A stretch of 64,000 nucleotides of DNA from Affinundibacterium amnicola (GTDB lineage: Bacteria > Pseudomonadota > Gammaproteobacteria > Burkholderiales > Burkholderiaceae_D), in contig NZ_JACOFU010000003.1 of the NCBI RefSeq assembly GCF_014284275.1, forward strand, positions 124,001 through 188,000, written 5' to 3'. The notes beneath the pieces were generated by a model that made no database searches, was not told the origin of the DNA, and saw only the letters and a program-made list of their open reading frames with translations. Shown one piece after another: positions 29,248 to 37,608 of the stretch; the stretch's first letter is position 1; the number at the start of each line of letters is the position of its first letter. The position numbers and the translations under genes were made by a program.

Positions 29248-31977
29248 TTAATGTGTCGATAAAAATGAAGATACTTTTTGAAAATCATCGAGCGTTGCAA
29301 TTGTCCTGCGCTCACGACTCATGAATTTATGATGTTCCTGCCAATTGCTTGGAATAGCGAAATACGTCGCAATTTCAAGCGCGGATTTGCCATATGTATC
29401 CGTATGGCTGTGTAAATGAGGTGCGCCTGAGATTAGCGTCTCGACGATCTTCGGTTGTCCAAATCTAACGGCAGTATGCAGTACTGATTGATTTTTATCT
29501 GCGTATATATTCGCGACCTCTGCATCGTGATTTAGTATGGCCTCTACACATTCAAGCGAATTTGACGCGATGGCTGCGTGTAAAGCGGTCCTTCCCTTGA
29601 AATCTTGTTGCCTCAAATTGGCATTTTCCTTGAGTAGAGCATTCACAACAACGATATCACCATGGTTAGCTGCCAGCATGGCGGGGGATTGCAACTTGAA
29701 GTCGGGCATGTTCACCAATTTAGGCCAGGCTCCAATCATAAGGCATATCGCTTTTCGCCAATTAACTGCAAGCTTTGTATCTTCTGGGGTTTTATCGGCA
29801 GACAAAAAATGGTCTAAAGCAGGCAATTTTTTCTCAAGCTCATAGAACATTTTTAACCAGCTCATTAGTGCAGTATTGCCTCGAACCTCTCTAAACTTCT
29901 TATCCTTCAGTTTTGAATTATTTTTGAACCAGTTGAGTAAGCCGTCAAAATTCCCTTCAAAAACAAATGGCATCGCCCCTTTGATAAATGTTTCACCCAA
30001 TTCCTTCGATAATGGTGCTACGCTAGTTTCATTCGGATAAGGGCGATAAAGTGTTTCCCAAAAATAAGTGGACATAGCGCAAGCCGTATCCTCGAATGTT
30101 TTATTTTCTTCCTCACCTTCTAGTTCACCATATGCCAAAACATTTCTGAAATAGTATTCATAATTGTTGAGGTCGAATTTTGTGGGTGGTTGTTCAACCA
30201 CTAGTGCAAAACCGTCACGCGCAATTTCTCCTCGTAGTGATCCAAATCCATTATCCTTACAAGCTTCGAGTGCATCCTTGAAAAGACGACGCGCGTTATC
30301 AAAATCATTGAAGGCTAGATGGTGCTTTGCTTCATATTGCAAAATGCCTGCGTGCCATGCGTTTAATGCTGGATTTTCTTTTGCCTCTATCAGCAGTGAT
30401 TCAACTCTTTTCTTTGCGTCTTTGTCGCGGTATTGGCGATCATCATTGTTCAAAAGATGACTAAGCTCGATGAAAATAGCACCCATTTTTTCACTGGGAG
30501 TTTGAGCTAACTCTCGCATACGGTTTGCCGCCATTTGACGAATTTTGAAGCTATGGTGATCATCTTGAGCTAGCTCATTAGCAACCCAAAAGCTGTGAAC
30601 ATTTTGTAATGTGCGCCAAGGTGAATGAGTCCGCAGTTTTTGTGAGCATTCCTTCACGATTTTAGATTTTTGTTGTTCTGCTTTCAGTGTGACCAAATTA
30701 CGTGTAGCAATTAATTTCGCTGATTCGATATCATGTCCAATATGGTCAACGAGTGGCTTTCCTTGATATTCGTTGGGGAATAAATGATTCAACCTATCTG
30801 CCAAGATATTGATTACGTCGGGTCTTAATGATGGTACGACAGAAAGGAAAACCCCGAGTTTATCCCAAGGGGGAATTTTATTTTCGAAATATGCGTCTTG
30901 AATCTGCCAATCAGAGCTCTGTTTATGTGCGTCTACTGTAAGGTTGTAACTCAGTTTGAATAGCTCAAATAACTGTAGAACTTTATTTTTGGAAAAATCT
31001 GCACAGGTCTTATCAAAGTCACTTTCAAGTAAGAATTTACCTAAGCGGAAATATCCATCTTGAACTGCACGCGCCACAAGGAATCTTTGGCGTATCGTTT
31101 GTATTGTGGGAGCGGCATAGCGGGTAGCGATCAATTCCACGAAATTGTTTTTTTCATCTTCATCTGCGAAACCATTGAGTATGTCTTCAATGCGGTTGGG
31201 TTGTGACATTGGAATTTGCTCACGCAGCAGTGGAGCTGAAAGGTTTTTACGTTTAATAAATTGGAGCGTAGATTGAAACTGTTCTTCTTTAGTTGATGCC
31301 GTATCAAGTTTAAATGCACCTCTGAAATCAAGTGCTGTTATATTGGAAAAATATAGATTGATGTTGCCTACACGTGGCACATCACCTTTATCCCAATTTG
31401 AGAGGATTTTTTCAATAGATTCAAGTTCGACACCAACACTGATTGATTTTCCTGCCGCATTTATTTTGCCAGCCAATCCTTGAGCAAGTTCACTGATGGT
31501 CTGTCCTGATAGATCCAATAGCCAATCAAGAACTTGAGGAACAGGCAGGCGTAATTCTTTTTTATCATTTCTCTCGATGACGTTTGGTAGATACCAAAAT
31601 TTTCCGCCAGGCATTCCCTCATCCATAGCTTGACATAGGCTCCAAAATGCAACGGTGCGGCCGAGGTAAGGCGCATATAAATATGCTGCCATATTCCAGA
31701 CTATTTGCTGCATGCTTGCTTCATGAGTCCAAACTGAACGCTCAATAGAATTATTAATGCCTAGTAAGTGGCATAGGTTAATGGACGCATCATTCTTTGC
31801 CTGCTCATCGATATTTAACGCTGTGAATATTTCACTTATAAGTTCAGAAATGATTCTTTGATGCGTTTCGAGTGGTCGTTCAAAGCCTATTAGTTCTTTT
31901 TTTTTCGTTGGTGCGCTCAGGCCTAGGCTTTGATGAACCTCTAAAAGTAGTTGCTCAGTTGAGGGAATAGTCGCCAT
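29248..31977 (-). CDS. Large ankyrin-repeat protein of unknown function in the defence block
   Basis: The 909-residue protein has no signal peptide. The N-terminal 250 residues contain a helical, unrecognised domain with a YLYAPYLGRTVAFWSLCQAM segment. The middle (about 330-620) is helical and TPR-like (FDNARRLFKDALEACKDNGF). The C-terminal 130 residues (about 765-880) hold three ankyrin repeats, for example SPAMLAANHGDIVVVNALL, GRTALHAAIASNSLECVEAI and VLHTAVRFGQPKIVETLI. Ankyrin repeats mediate protein contacts. The gene is divergent from the viperin gene and convergent to the restriction gene, so a role in defence or its control is plausible but unproven. Confidence 0.7.
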   Translation of the reverse strand: MATIPSTEQLLLEVHQSLGLSAPTKKKELIGFERPLETHQRIISELISEIFTALNIDEQAKNDASINLCHLLGINNSIERSVWTHEASMQQIVWNMAAYLYAPYLGRTVAFWSLCQAMDEGMPGGKFWYLPNVIERNDKKELRLPVPQVLDWLLDLSGQTISELAQGLAGKINAAGKSISVGVELESIEKILSNWDKGDVPRVGNINLYFSNITALDFRGAFKLDTASTKEEQFQSTLQFIKRKNLSAPLLREQIPMSQPNRIEDILNGFADEDEKNNFVELIATRYAAPTIQTIRQRFLVARAVQDGYFRLGKFLLESDFDKTCADFSKNKVLQLFELFKLSYNLTVDAHKQSSDWQIQDAYFENKIPPWDKLGVFLSVVPSLRPDVINILADRLNHLFPNEYQGKPLVDHIGHDIESAKLIATRNLVTLKAEQQKSKIVKECSQKLRTHSPWRTLQNVHSFWVANELAQDDHHSFKIRQMAANRMRELAQTPSEKMGAIFIELSHLLNNDDRQYRDKDAKKRVESLLIEAKENPALNAWHAGILQYEAKHHLAFNDFDNARRLFKDALEACKDNGFGSLRGEIARDGFALVVEQPPTKFDLNNYEYYFRNVLAYGELEGEEENKTFEDTACAMSTYFWETLYRPYPNETSVAPLSKELGETFIKGAMPFVFEGNFDGLLNWFKNNSKLKDKKFREVRGNTALMSWLKMFYELEKKLPALDHFLSADKTPEDTKLAVNWRKAICLMIGAWPKLVNMPDFKLQSPAMLAANHGDIVVVNALLKENANLRQQDFKGRTALHAAIASNSLECVEAILNHDAEVANIYADKNQSVLHTAVRFGQPKIVETLISGAPHLHSHTDTYGKSALEIATYFAIPSNWQEHHKFMSRERRTIATLDDFQKVSSFLSTH

Positions 31978-32052
31978 TTTGTAATACCTATAAATAATGA
32001 TAGAGAGCGAATGATCTTATTCGCAACGATCGAAGTCACTGAAACTTGTTTG

Positions 32053-32097
32053 CTACCCCTTCAATGTTTTGGTTGTAATGCATTAAAGAAGGGGTAG
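32053..32097. promoter_or_regulatory. Perfect 10-bp inverted repeat between the ankyrin gene and the viperin gene
   Basis: CTACCCCTTC (32053-32062) and GAAGGGGTAG (32088-32097) are perfect inverted copies 25 bases apart, about 70 bases before the viperin ATG and 75 bases before the ankyrin gene start. The position between divergent genes fits an operator for a shared regulator. A weak hairpin in the 5' leader is an alternative. Confidence 0.45.
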
Positions 32098-32167
32098 AAA
32101 GGAAGCTTCATTTTTTCTATTAGTGGAAATTTGTACATTGGGGTTTTTAATTTCAAGGAAACCCAAT

Positions 32168-33094
32168 ATGTACGAGCCGCGACAAATCAATGAGCTAGTC
32201 ATCAACTGGCATGTGACAGAAGCATGCAACTATTCATGCCGTTATTGCTATGCGCACTGGAATAAATCTGACATACGAAGTGAAATTATTCATGATGAGA
32301 CTCGATCACAAAAACTGATTGAAATGCTATATGGCTTCTTTTGTGCTAAAAACAAGGGAAATTCACTACAAAACCGTCTTCAGTGGGCTAGTGTTAGATT
32401 GAATGTCGCTGGCGGAGAGCCATTGCTGTATGAACAAAAAGTCTTGCGAGTTATTCGAGTTGCTCGTGATATTGGTATGAATGTTTCTATTATCACAAAC
32501 GGAAGTAGGTTGACTAAGCCTTTGATCGAGGCAATGGCGCCTGACATTTCACTATTGGGTATAAGCCTTGATTCTAGCAATAACCAAACCAACCGAGGAA
32601 TAGGACGTATCGATAAGAATGGACTGTTGCTCAGAGCCCAGAGTGTTGAGGAAATTTTGGTAAAGGGTAGGCAAATTAACCCCCAAATACGATTAAAGGT
32701 GAACACGGTCGTGAATAGTTTGAATGCCAGCGAGGATATGTCCTGTCTTATCCAGACTTTACAACCAGAGCGATGGAAAGTCTTACGGATGCTTCCGGTG
32801 CTAAACAATGACTTGGCAGTTTCGGACGATGAATTCAATAGCTTTGTTGATCGTCATCTGGCCTTAAAGAACGTGATGTGCATTGAAGATAATAGTGACA
32901 TGACTGAGTCATACATTATGGTCGATCCTTATGGTAGGTTTTTTCAAAATAAGCAAAGGCGAAACGGATCAGGTTATTTTTACAGTGAACCGATCTTATC
33001 TAAGGGTATTGAGGCAGCATTTTCCCAGCTTACTTTTTCGACCGAAAAATTTATTGGTCGTTATGAGCGGATAAGCGAAGAGGTACTTGCATGA
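32168..33094 (+). CDS. Prokaryotic viperin (pVip), antiviral radical-SAM enzyme
   Basis: The ATG at 32168 has AAGGA eight bases upstream and gives 308 residues, the usual length. The radical-SAM cluster motif CNYSCRYC places Cys20, Cys24 and Cys27, and it is preceded by NWHVTEA, the combination that separates viperins from other radical-SAM proteins. GGEP follows at 82-85, then GISLDSS, the RLKVNTVV strand and ERWKVLRMLPV, and a C-terminal DPYGRFFQN segment typical of viperins. Known pVips convert CTP, UTP or GTP to 3'-deoxy-3',4'-didehydro nucleotides that stop phage RNA synthesis. No nucleotide kinase partner is seen; a HicA-like gene overlaps its end. Confidence 0.88.
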   Translation: MYEPRQINELVINWHVTEACNYSCRYCYAHWNKSDIRSEIIHDETRSQKLIEMLYGFFCAKNKGNSLQNRLQWASVRLNVAGGEPLLYEQKVLRVIRVARDIGMNVSIITNGSRLTKPLIEAMAPDISLLGISLDSSNNQTNRGIGRIDKNGLLLRAQSVEEILVKGRQINPQIRLKVNTVVNSLNASEDMSCLIQTLQPERWKVLRMLPVLNNDLAVSDDEFNSFVDRHLALKNVMCIEDNSDMTESYIMVDPYGRFFQNKQRRNGSGYFYSEPILSKGIEAAFSQLTFSTEKFIGRYERISEEVLA

Positions 33095-33297
33095 AATACA
33101 GTGCCAACAAGGAAATAAACGTTATCGTGCAAAAACTGATTCGCCAAGGGTGGTTCTTTTACTGGGGCGCTAAACATGGACGAATAAGGCACCCCATTGG
33201 CCGACCCGTCCTGACGGTGCCAAAGACACCAAGTGATAATAGGGCATCATTGAATTTTTCACGAGACGTAAATCGGATTTTGACTAAAGGCAGATGA
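33091..33297 (+). CDS. HicA-like small protein overlapping the viperin gene
   Basis: The ATG overlaps the viperin stop codon by four bases (ATGA), so translation is coupled. The 68 residues follow the HicA/dsRBD-like fold: helix INVIVQKLIRQGWFFYWG, then strand with GAKHGRIRHP (residues 26-35, where His29 corresponds to the catalytic His of HicA toxins), then VLTVPKTPSD and a final helix SRDVNRILT. HicA toxins cut mRNA and need the antitoxin HicB. No HicB follows here. The protein may have become a partner of viperin or be an RNA-binding effector. This coupling is unusual as far as can be judged without a search. Confidence 0.65.
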   Translation: MKYSANKEINVIVQKLIRQGWFFYWGAKHGRIRHPIGRPVLTVPKTPSDNRASLNFSRDVNRILTKGR

Positions 33298-33311
33298 ATT
33301 TTCTGACAGTG

Positions 33312-33518
33312 TCACCATTTTCCGATTGGCTGTGGTGTTACTTCGAGCGATTGTTCATCGGCCACTTTGATAGTCTTATTTAGCGGCGTGATCAAGATAC
33401 AACCGTTATCAAGAAGGCGCACTCCAACGAAGGTGCCGGACTTTAGTCCAGCTTCTTCTGAGACAGACTTCGATAACCGAAGACCCAGTGAATTTCCCCA
33501 TTTGCAGATAGTTGGCAT
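33312..33518 (-). CDS. MazE/AbrB-type antitoxin without a toxin partner
   Basis: The 68-residue protein has the SpoVT-AbrB swapped-hairpin motif at its start: ICKWGNSLGLRLSKSV, then SGTFVGVRLLDNGCILITPL. This is the DNA-binding half of MazE-like antitoxins; the C-terminal toxin-neutralising tail is short. No MazF-type toxin gene lies downstream or upstream. It faces the HicA-like gene end to end with 14 bases between them, so both may share a terminator region. It may be an orphan antitoxin or a small regulator of the defence block. Confidence 0.7.
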   Translation of the reverse strand: MPTICKWGNSLGLRLSKSVSEEAGLKSGTFVGVRLLDNGCILITPLNKTIKVADEQSLEVTPQPIGKW

Positions 33519-33790
33519 GTTTTCTCCTAATTAAAAATGTATAGCCATTGTGTATCAGCTAAATTGGCGGTTCCAGTGCCCATTTGTACTTATGTTTTGA
33601 GGCATAGAGGTGCGAAAACGATGAGTTAGGCGCAATGCAGTCACTGCATTTAGGATCAGCCGTTACTCTTCAAATAGCTGGCTCGTGTTACCTGTGCCGC
33701 TAGGGCGGTTGTTTCATTGACATTTTCATTTCTTCTGTGGTATCAACTGGTATAGACCTGATTAATAGATACTAATATTAAGGATTAATG

Positions 33791-34393
33791 ATGGCTGCAA
33801 AATTTAAAAGATTCCTGAAAAAAGATATTGTTTCTGGCAAAGAGGAACTTCCAGAGGAATTACTATTTCTTTCCAAATTCAACTTCTTTGCCGTTGCGGA
33901 GCAGCGATTGCAAGGCGTGCGCGAATGGTACGTGGAATTGCAAGGTGCGCGTTTGAAATCCTTGCTGGATGCAAAAAAGAAACTCAACGCTGCTCGTTTA
34001 GATAATAGGAATATCGCTGCGGAAAATTATGAATTGCAAGAGCGAGTAACTGCTTTGGAATTGAGTCTTAGCAAATCAAAAAATGCCTACAAATTGTTAA
34101 CTCAAAGCTCTAATGAGAAGTTAGATGAAATGCGGAATCAGAAAATGGCGGAAGCGGATATCGTTAAAAACGACAGAATCCGGGAATTGGAAGGTGAAGT
34201 AACTCAACTGCGAAAAGACTATGAAGGCTTAGAGTTGAACTATAAACAGCTGCTTAAAAATATCGACGAAGATGGTCGCCCAGATAGGTTCAAACGAAGC
34301 CCCAAGAGCAGTGTTGTGGTTATGCAAGAAAGTGGAGCCCAGTTAAATAGTTTGGCTCTTCAAGGTGGTGCTGCTGGATTGATGACAAAGTAA
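33791..34393 (+). CDS. Coiled-coil protein of unknown function
   Basis: The second ATG (33791) is preferred because AAGGA lies six bases before it. The 200-residue protein has a basic start (AAKFKRFLKKD), a hydrophobic segment FFAVAEQRLQGVREWYVEL, then a long charged heptad region (residues about 60-155) typical of a coiled coil, and a short polar tail. There is no known domain. It stands alone between the antitoxin and the Rep gene, and may be a structural or regulatory protein of the island. Confidence 0.55.
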   Translation: MAAKFKRFLKKDIVSGKEELPEELLFLSKFNFFAVAEQRLQGVREWYVELQGARLKSLLDAKKKLNAARLDNRNIAAENYELQERVTALELSLSKSKNAYKLLTQSSNEKLDEMRNQKMAEADIVKNDRIRELEGEVTQLRKDYEGLELNYKQLLKNIDEDGRPDRFKRSPKSSVVVMQESGAQLNSLALQGGAAGLMTK

Positions 34394-34505
34394 CTATTTG
34401 ATGAACCATTTGTTGGTAATTCAATTGATGCTTTTGAGTGGAATGGTGGGGCGGCACTAAGTGATTAGTAGATAGGCCAGCCCACTTGATTAGGACATTG
34501 TTCCG

Positions 34506-35741
34506 CTAATATATTCCTCGTGGTTTGCGCATCGCACGATATTCTTCAACATCTGTCGTCTGGTCGGCACTGATGTATGTTGCGCCTATTCCTCTCGTAA
34601 ATCCCAATTCGCCACAAATCTGTTTCCATTCTGTGCGCATATCGCGTTCGTAGAATAGCACTGGGTCCGAGCGAATTGCCGCTGGTACTGGCACAAAATT
34701 TTCGATGGCCAGAATTTCACCAAGCTCAATCGGGACATAAATTTCTCCAGGTGGCGGTGCAGAAATATTTATTCCGTAGTCATTTTTAATGATCCGTTGG
34801 TGTTTTTGTAGCAAAGTGATTTTGTTATCAAACATCTTGAGTAGTGATACGCCACTTTGCCAGAGGGCGACAGTCGTTCGATATGGTGAACGTATGCGCC
34901 ACAAATCTTCTTCCCTTAAGCGCTGGCGCAAACTACACCTCAAATCATATTTTTCAAATAATTCCATTAACATTGCAGCGAGCACTGGAGGTGTCAACAT
35001 AACGGGCGTAACCATCTCATGCTGCTTGAAAAATGGATCATTCTTAAAGTATTTCTTTCGATACACAGCCTCAAAACGAATAGTATTCTCCGAGAGTTGG
35101 AGAAGCGTGGGAGTATTGGTCGTAGTTGACAACTGGATTTTTGGCCGCTTCTTTTGCATCTCAGATGTTTTATCGTACGCTTTAAGGGATACGTCCTGAG
35201 AGCTCTGATCGAAATACACAGTTTCGTCTATGTACACGCTAGTATTTACTCCGCTACGAAATCCGGCAAATGCAAGTGCATTAATGATGCTGCTTTTCTG
35301 AAGACCATCAGGGATTTTAAGCATAATCGGCGTGTCAATTCTCGTGATCTCGATATCGTCACCTTGGATGAAGTTCCGCTGGCGGAATTTGTCGATCTCT
35401 AATTCATGCTGTTCTTTAAGTGCATGCAGCATAGAGAAAGCACTCATAGTTACATCATTAGACGAGACTATATTGTGACCTTGGTAGTGGAATCCATTAC
35501 TACCTTCAACAAGGAGATCGCCGCTTTTTTTGATGCCACGAACTCGAAGTGATAGTTTGCCTGATACAGCCTTTATACTGGCTTTTGACCACTCCGTACT
35601 AGCTGCAAATTGAGGATCATCACTAACTCGTGAAAAAGTCTTAGGTAGCTTAGCACCGTGTACGTTTTTGACTCGCAAGCCAAGCGTATCTACCATGATG
35701 CAATCTGCGATATGTTTTAGGTTCTTTTTATCGTTATTCAT
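34506..35741 (-). CDS. Phage/plasmid replication initiation protein, gene II/X-like
   Basis: The 411-residue protein resembles replication proteins of filamentous phages and small plasmids (gene II/X family): early strand DCIMVDTLGLRVKN, an SLRVRG segment, VEGSNGFHYQGHN, then ITRIDTPIMLKIP and a C-terminal helical part. Such proteins nick one strand and start rolling-circle replication. In an integrated island it may allow transient replication of the excised form or be a remnant of a captured plasmid. A perfect 13-bp inverted repeat at 35986-36026, upstream of its start, could be its origin. Confidence 0.6.
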   Translation of the reverse strand: MNNDKKNLKHIADCIMVDTLGLRVKNVHGAKLPKTFSRVSDDPQFAASTEWSKASIKAVSGKLSLRVRGIKKSGDLLVEGSNGFHYQGHNIVSSNDVTMSAFSMLHALKEQHELEIDKFRQRNFIQGDDIEITRIDTPIMLKIPDGLQKSSIINALAFAGFRSGVNTSVYIDETVYFDQSSQDVSLKAYDKTSEMQKKRPKIQLSTTTNTPTLLQLSENTIRFEAVYRKKYFKNDPFFKQHEMVTPVMLTPPVLAAMLMELFEKYDLRCSLRQRLREEDLWRIRSPYRTTVALWQSGVSLLKMFDNKITLLQKHQRIIKNDYGINISAPPPGEIYVPIELGEILAIENFVPVPAAIRSDPVLFYERDMRTEWKQICGELGFTRGIGATYISADQTTDVEEYRAMRKPRGIY

Positions 35742-35985
35742 TTAATGTCCTTAGTTTAGTAATACTTATATCTCTGTGTGAGGTACGTTGGCAGCATGTA
35801 TCGATTGCCTAAGTAGTGACCATTGATACATCGGCATATCTAAATATTGTCTGACTGGTGTTGGTGATGTGAGTGTATTAGTTACGGTATTACTGTGATG
35901 GCACGACAGCTGTTGCCGTGAAAATTACCGCTCGCGATTGCGGTGTTTTGCCATATGAGTACACACCCATGCCAGTCTTTTTTAT

Positions 35986-36026
35986 GTTGCACTGTTGCGT
36001 TCACTTAGCGCATGCAACAGTGCAAC
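35986..36026. repeat. Perfect 13-bp inverted repeat, candidate replication origin or operator
   Basis: GTTGCACTGTTGC (35986-35998) and GCAACAGTGCAAC (36014-36026) are perfect inverted copies with a 15-base loop. It lies 20 bases from the end of the AAA ATPase gene and about 245 bases upstream of the Rep gene start. There is no T-run after either arm, so it is not a normal terminator. A nick site or Rep-binding hairpin is possible. Confidence 0.45.
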
Positions 36027-36045
36027 GGTAGTCAAAAAATGCAGC

Positions 36046-37026
36046 CTATTCGATTAAATCGTTATCCTGTGATGAATTACGTAACTTTTTAAGGCAGCGG
36101 CTGACGGTTGATTTGTTGATGCCTAATTTGATTGCGATGGCTTCAAGTGAGAGACCCTCTTCACGTAAGCGCAACATATCTGCTTCATTCACGGAGAGCT
36201 TGATTCCTGCTGGAGCTCCATCGAAGCGGAATGCGCCGTCTTCGCTCCAAATTGAGTATTCGAAAGTTTGTCGCAATTCAGGAATGTAGTCCCTAAGTTT
36301 CGTGTGCTCAATTGAAAAGCGAGTATCTTGTCGATTTTGGCTACTCGGGAGTGGGCTTAGCAAAATAGAGTAATCTAGCAAGTCTTCATGCGAACTACTT
36401 CCACGTTGCTGACCATTTTTTCCTGTGTGATGAATTAATAAAATGGCGACACCTTGCAGACGCATTTTTATCAACCAATTTTTTACCTTAGCCCATGAAT
36501 TGCTGTCCTCACGTCCCCCAGATGTCCATGCGGATAAATTGTCAATTATGATTAATTTCACTTCAGGCTCGATGAGGTCATTAATACTTTTCTGCCCTTC
36601 TTCTGTATCGATTGAGCCAATCGCATCACCCATAAAGTCTCTACTAATAATATGAAGATTGTTTTCGGCATCTTTGATAGATTTTTGATTGGTGTTGTAA
36701 GCATGAATTAGTGCGATGCGATCTTGTAAGCCAGCGGCTCGCATTTCTCCGTCAAGAATCGCAACTGGTACACCGGCACCTGTTCCCCATGGGGGAAGTG
36801 CCTTGCTACAGGCTATTGAGTAACCGATTAGAAGTGCGAGCCATGACTTTCCAGAACCTCGCGGACCAGCGAGCATCCCAATTGATTTTGCAAGCATCAT
36901 TCCACCTAGGAGTTGTTCGTCGGGTGGTAAAACCACCTTTAGCATGTCACCTAAGCGCAATGCATGCGGTTGTTGTTGATGACGTCTAGTATTTCTCATT
37001 TTTGCCGCTCCTGATTTTGGTTTCAT
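36046..37026 (-). CDS. RepA-like AAA (AAA_25) ATPase with C-terminal helix-turn-helix
   Basis: The 326-residue protein has a RecA-like ATPase core: Walker A GPRGSGKS at residues 54-61, Walker B region KLIIIDNLSAW, and a sensor-type ILLIHHTGK. This AAA_25 type is found in plasmid RepA helicases and phage P4-like primase/helicase partners. The last 60 residues form an HTH (LSLEAIAIKLGINKSTVSRC). It follows the AlpA-like gene and precedes the Rep gene on the same strand, suggesting a replication operon of the island. Confidence 0.75.
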   Translation of the reverse strand: MKPKSGAAKMRNTRRHQQQPHALRLGDMLKVVLPPDEQLLGGMMLAKSIGMLAGPRGSGKSWLALLIGYSIACSKALPPWGTGAGVPVAILDGEMRAAGLQDRIALIHAYNTNQKSIKDAENNLHIISRDFMGDAIGSIDTEEGQKSINDLIEPEVKLIIIDNLSAWTSGGREDSNSWAKVKNWLIKMRLQGVAILLIHHTGKNGQQRGSSSHEDLLDYSILLSPLPSSQNRQDTRFSIEHTKLRDYIPELRQTFEYSIWSEDGAFRFDGAPAGIKLSVNEADMLRLREEGLSLEAIAIKLGINKSTVSRCLKKLRNSSQDNDLIE

Positions 37027-37076
37027 TCAATATATTTTCTGGATCAAACATTTATTCACTTCAACTAGCGCTTGAA

Positions 37077-37433
37077 TCAATCTGAATGAACTTTTGAATT
37101 GATCAGTAAGGCGACAAACATTTTTATATTCACGGGTTTCTCAGAACGCGAAGCAAAAGCGTTAGCGTCAATCCATGCACTAATTTCTGATTCTTTCCAA
37201 CATGCAGAACGAGAACCAATGCGTATGGGTGGGGGTAGTGTTCCGTGCTTTACATATTTCCAAATCGTAGAAGACGCTAGCCCAGTCTTCACTTTGACTT
37301 GAGTAAGTCTAAGAAGGCGATCATTGACGACTGCTCGCACACGTTCTATGAGCGCAAGTAGTTCTGGACTCATGACCTGATTTTTATTAGTTGTTCTCTG
37401 TTCATCGTCACACACTTTGATTGAATGTTTCAT
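37077..37433 (-). CDS. AlpA/excisionase-like helix-turn-helix protein
   Basis: The C-terminal 75 residues match the AlpA-type MerR-like HTH: RLTQVKVKTGLASSTIWKYV, then GTLPPPIRIGSRSACWKESE and ISAWID. AlpA proteins switch on integrase expression or act as excisionases. The start may also be the ATG further in (MSPELLALIERV), since the first 20 residues are polar and unlike the family. It is 51 bases upstream of the AAA ATPase gene on the same strand. In the circular island it would be near the integrase, which fits an excision role. Confidence 0.75.
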   Translation of the reverse strand: MKHSIKVCDDEQRTTNKNQVMSPELLALIERVRAVVNDRLLRLTQVKVKTGLASSTIWKYVKHGTLPPPIRIGSRSACWKESEISAWIDANAFASRSEKPVNIKMFVALLINSKVHSD

Positions 37434-37546
37434 GTTTAAGCTCCAATTGATTTATGAAAGATTCAGGCCCGAATCAGCCCATACTTTGAACTGTTAAAGA
37501 CAGGACGTCAGAAGCGAGGGAGGTGGTTTGAAAACAGTGCTGCAAA

Positions 37547-37586
37547 CGAAAATGGCCGCTTGTCGTTTGACAAGCGGCCATTTTCG
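37547..37586 (-). terminator. Perfect 18-bp hairpin downstream of the RovC-like gene
   Basis: The arms at 37547-37564 and 37569-37586 are perfect inverted copies with a four-base loop (GTTT). The stem begins CGAAAATGGCCGC. It lies 22 bases after the stop of the RovC-like gene. Reading on the minus strand it ends ATTTTCGTTT, a weak U-tract. It is most likely a terminator between this gene and the AlpA operon. Confidence 0.7.
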
Positions 37587-37608
37587 TGATTTGAATTGGT
37601 TCTTAGGT

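Noticed and set aside
33091-33518. A normal HicAB or MazEF toxin-antitoxin pair
   Set aside because: The HicA-like gene has no HicB and the MazE-like gene has no MazF. They are convergent and not in one operon, so a standard pair is not supported.
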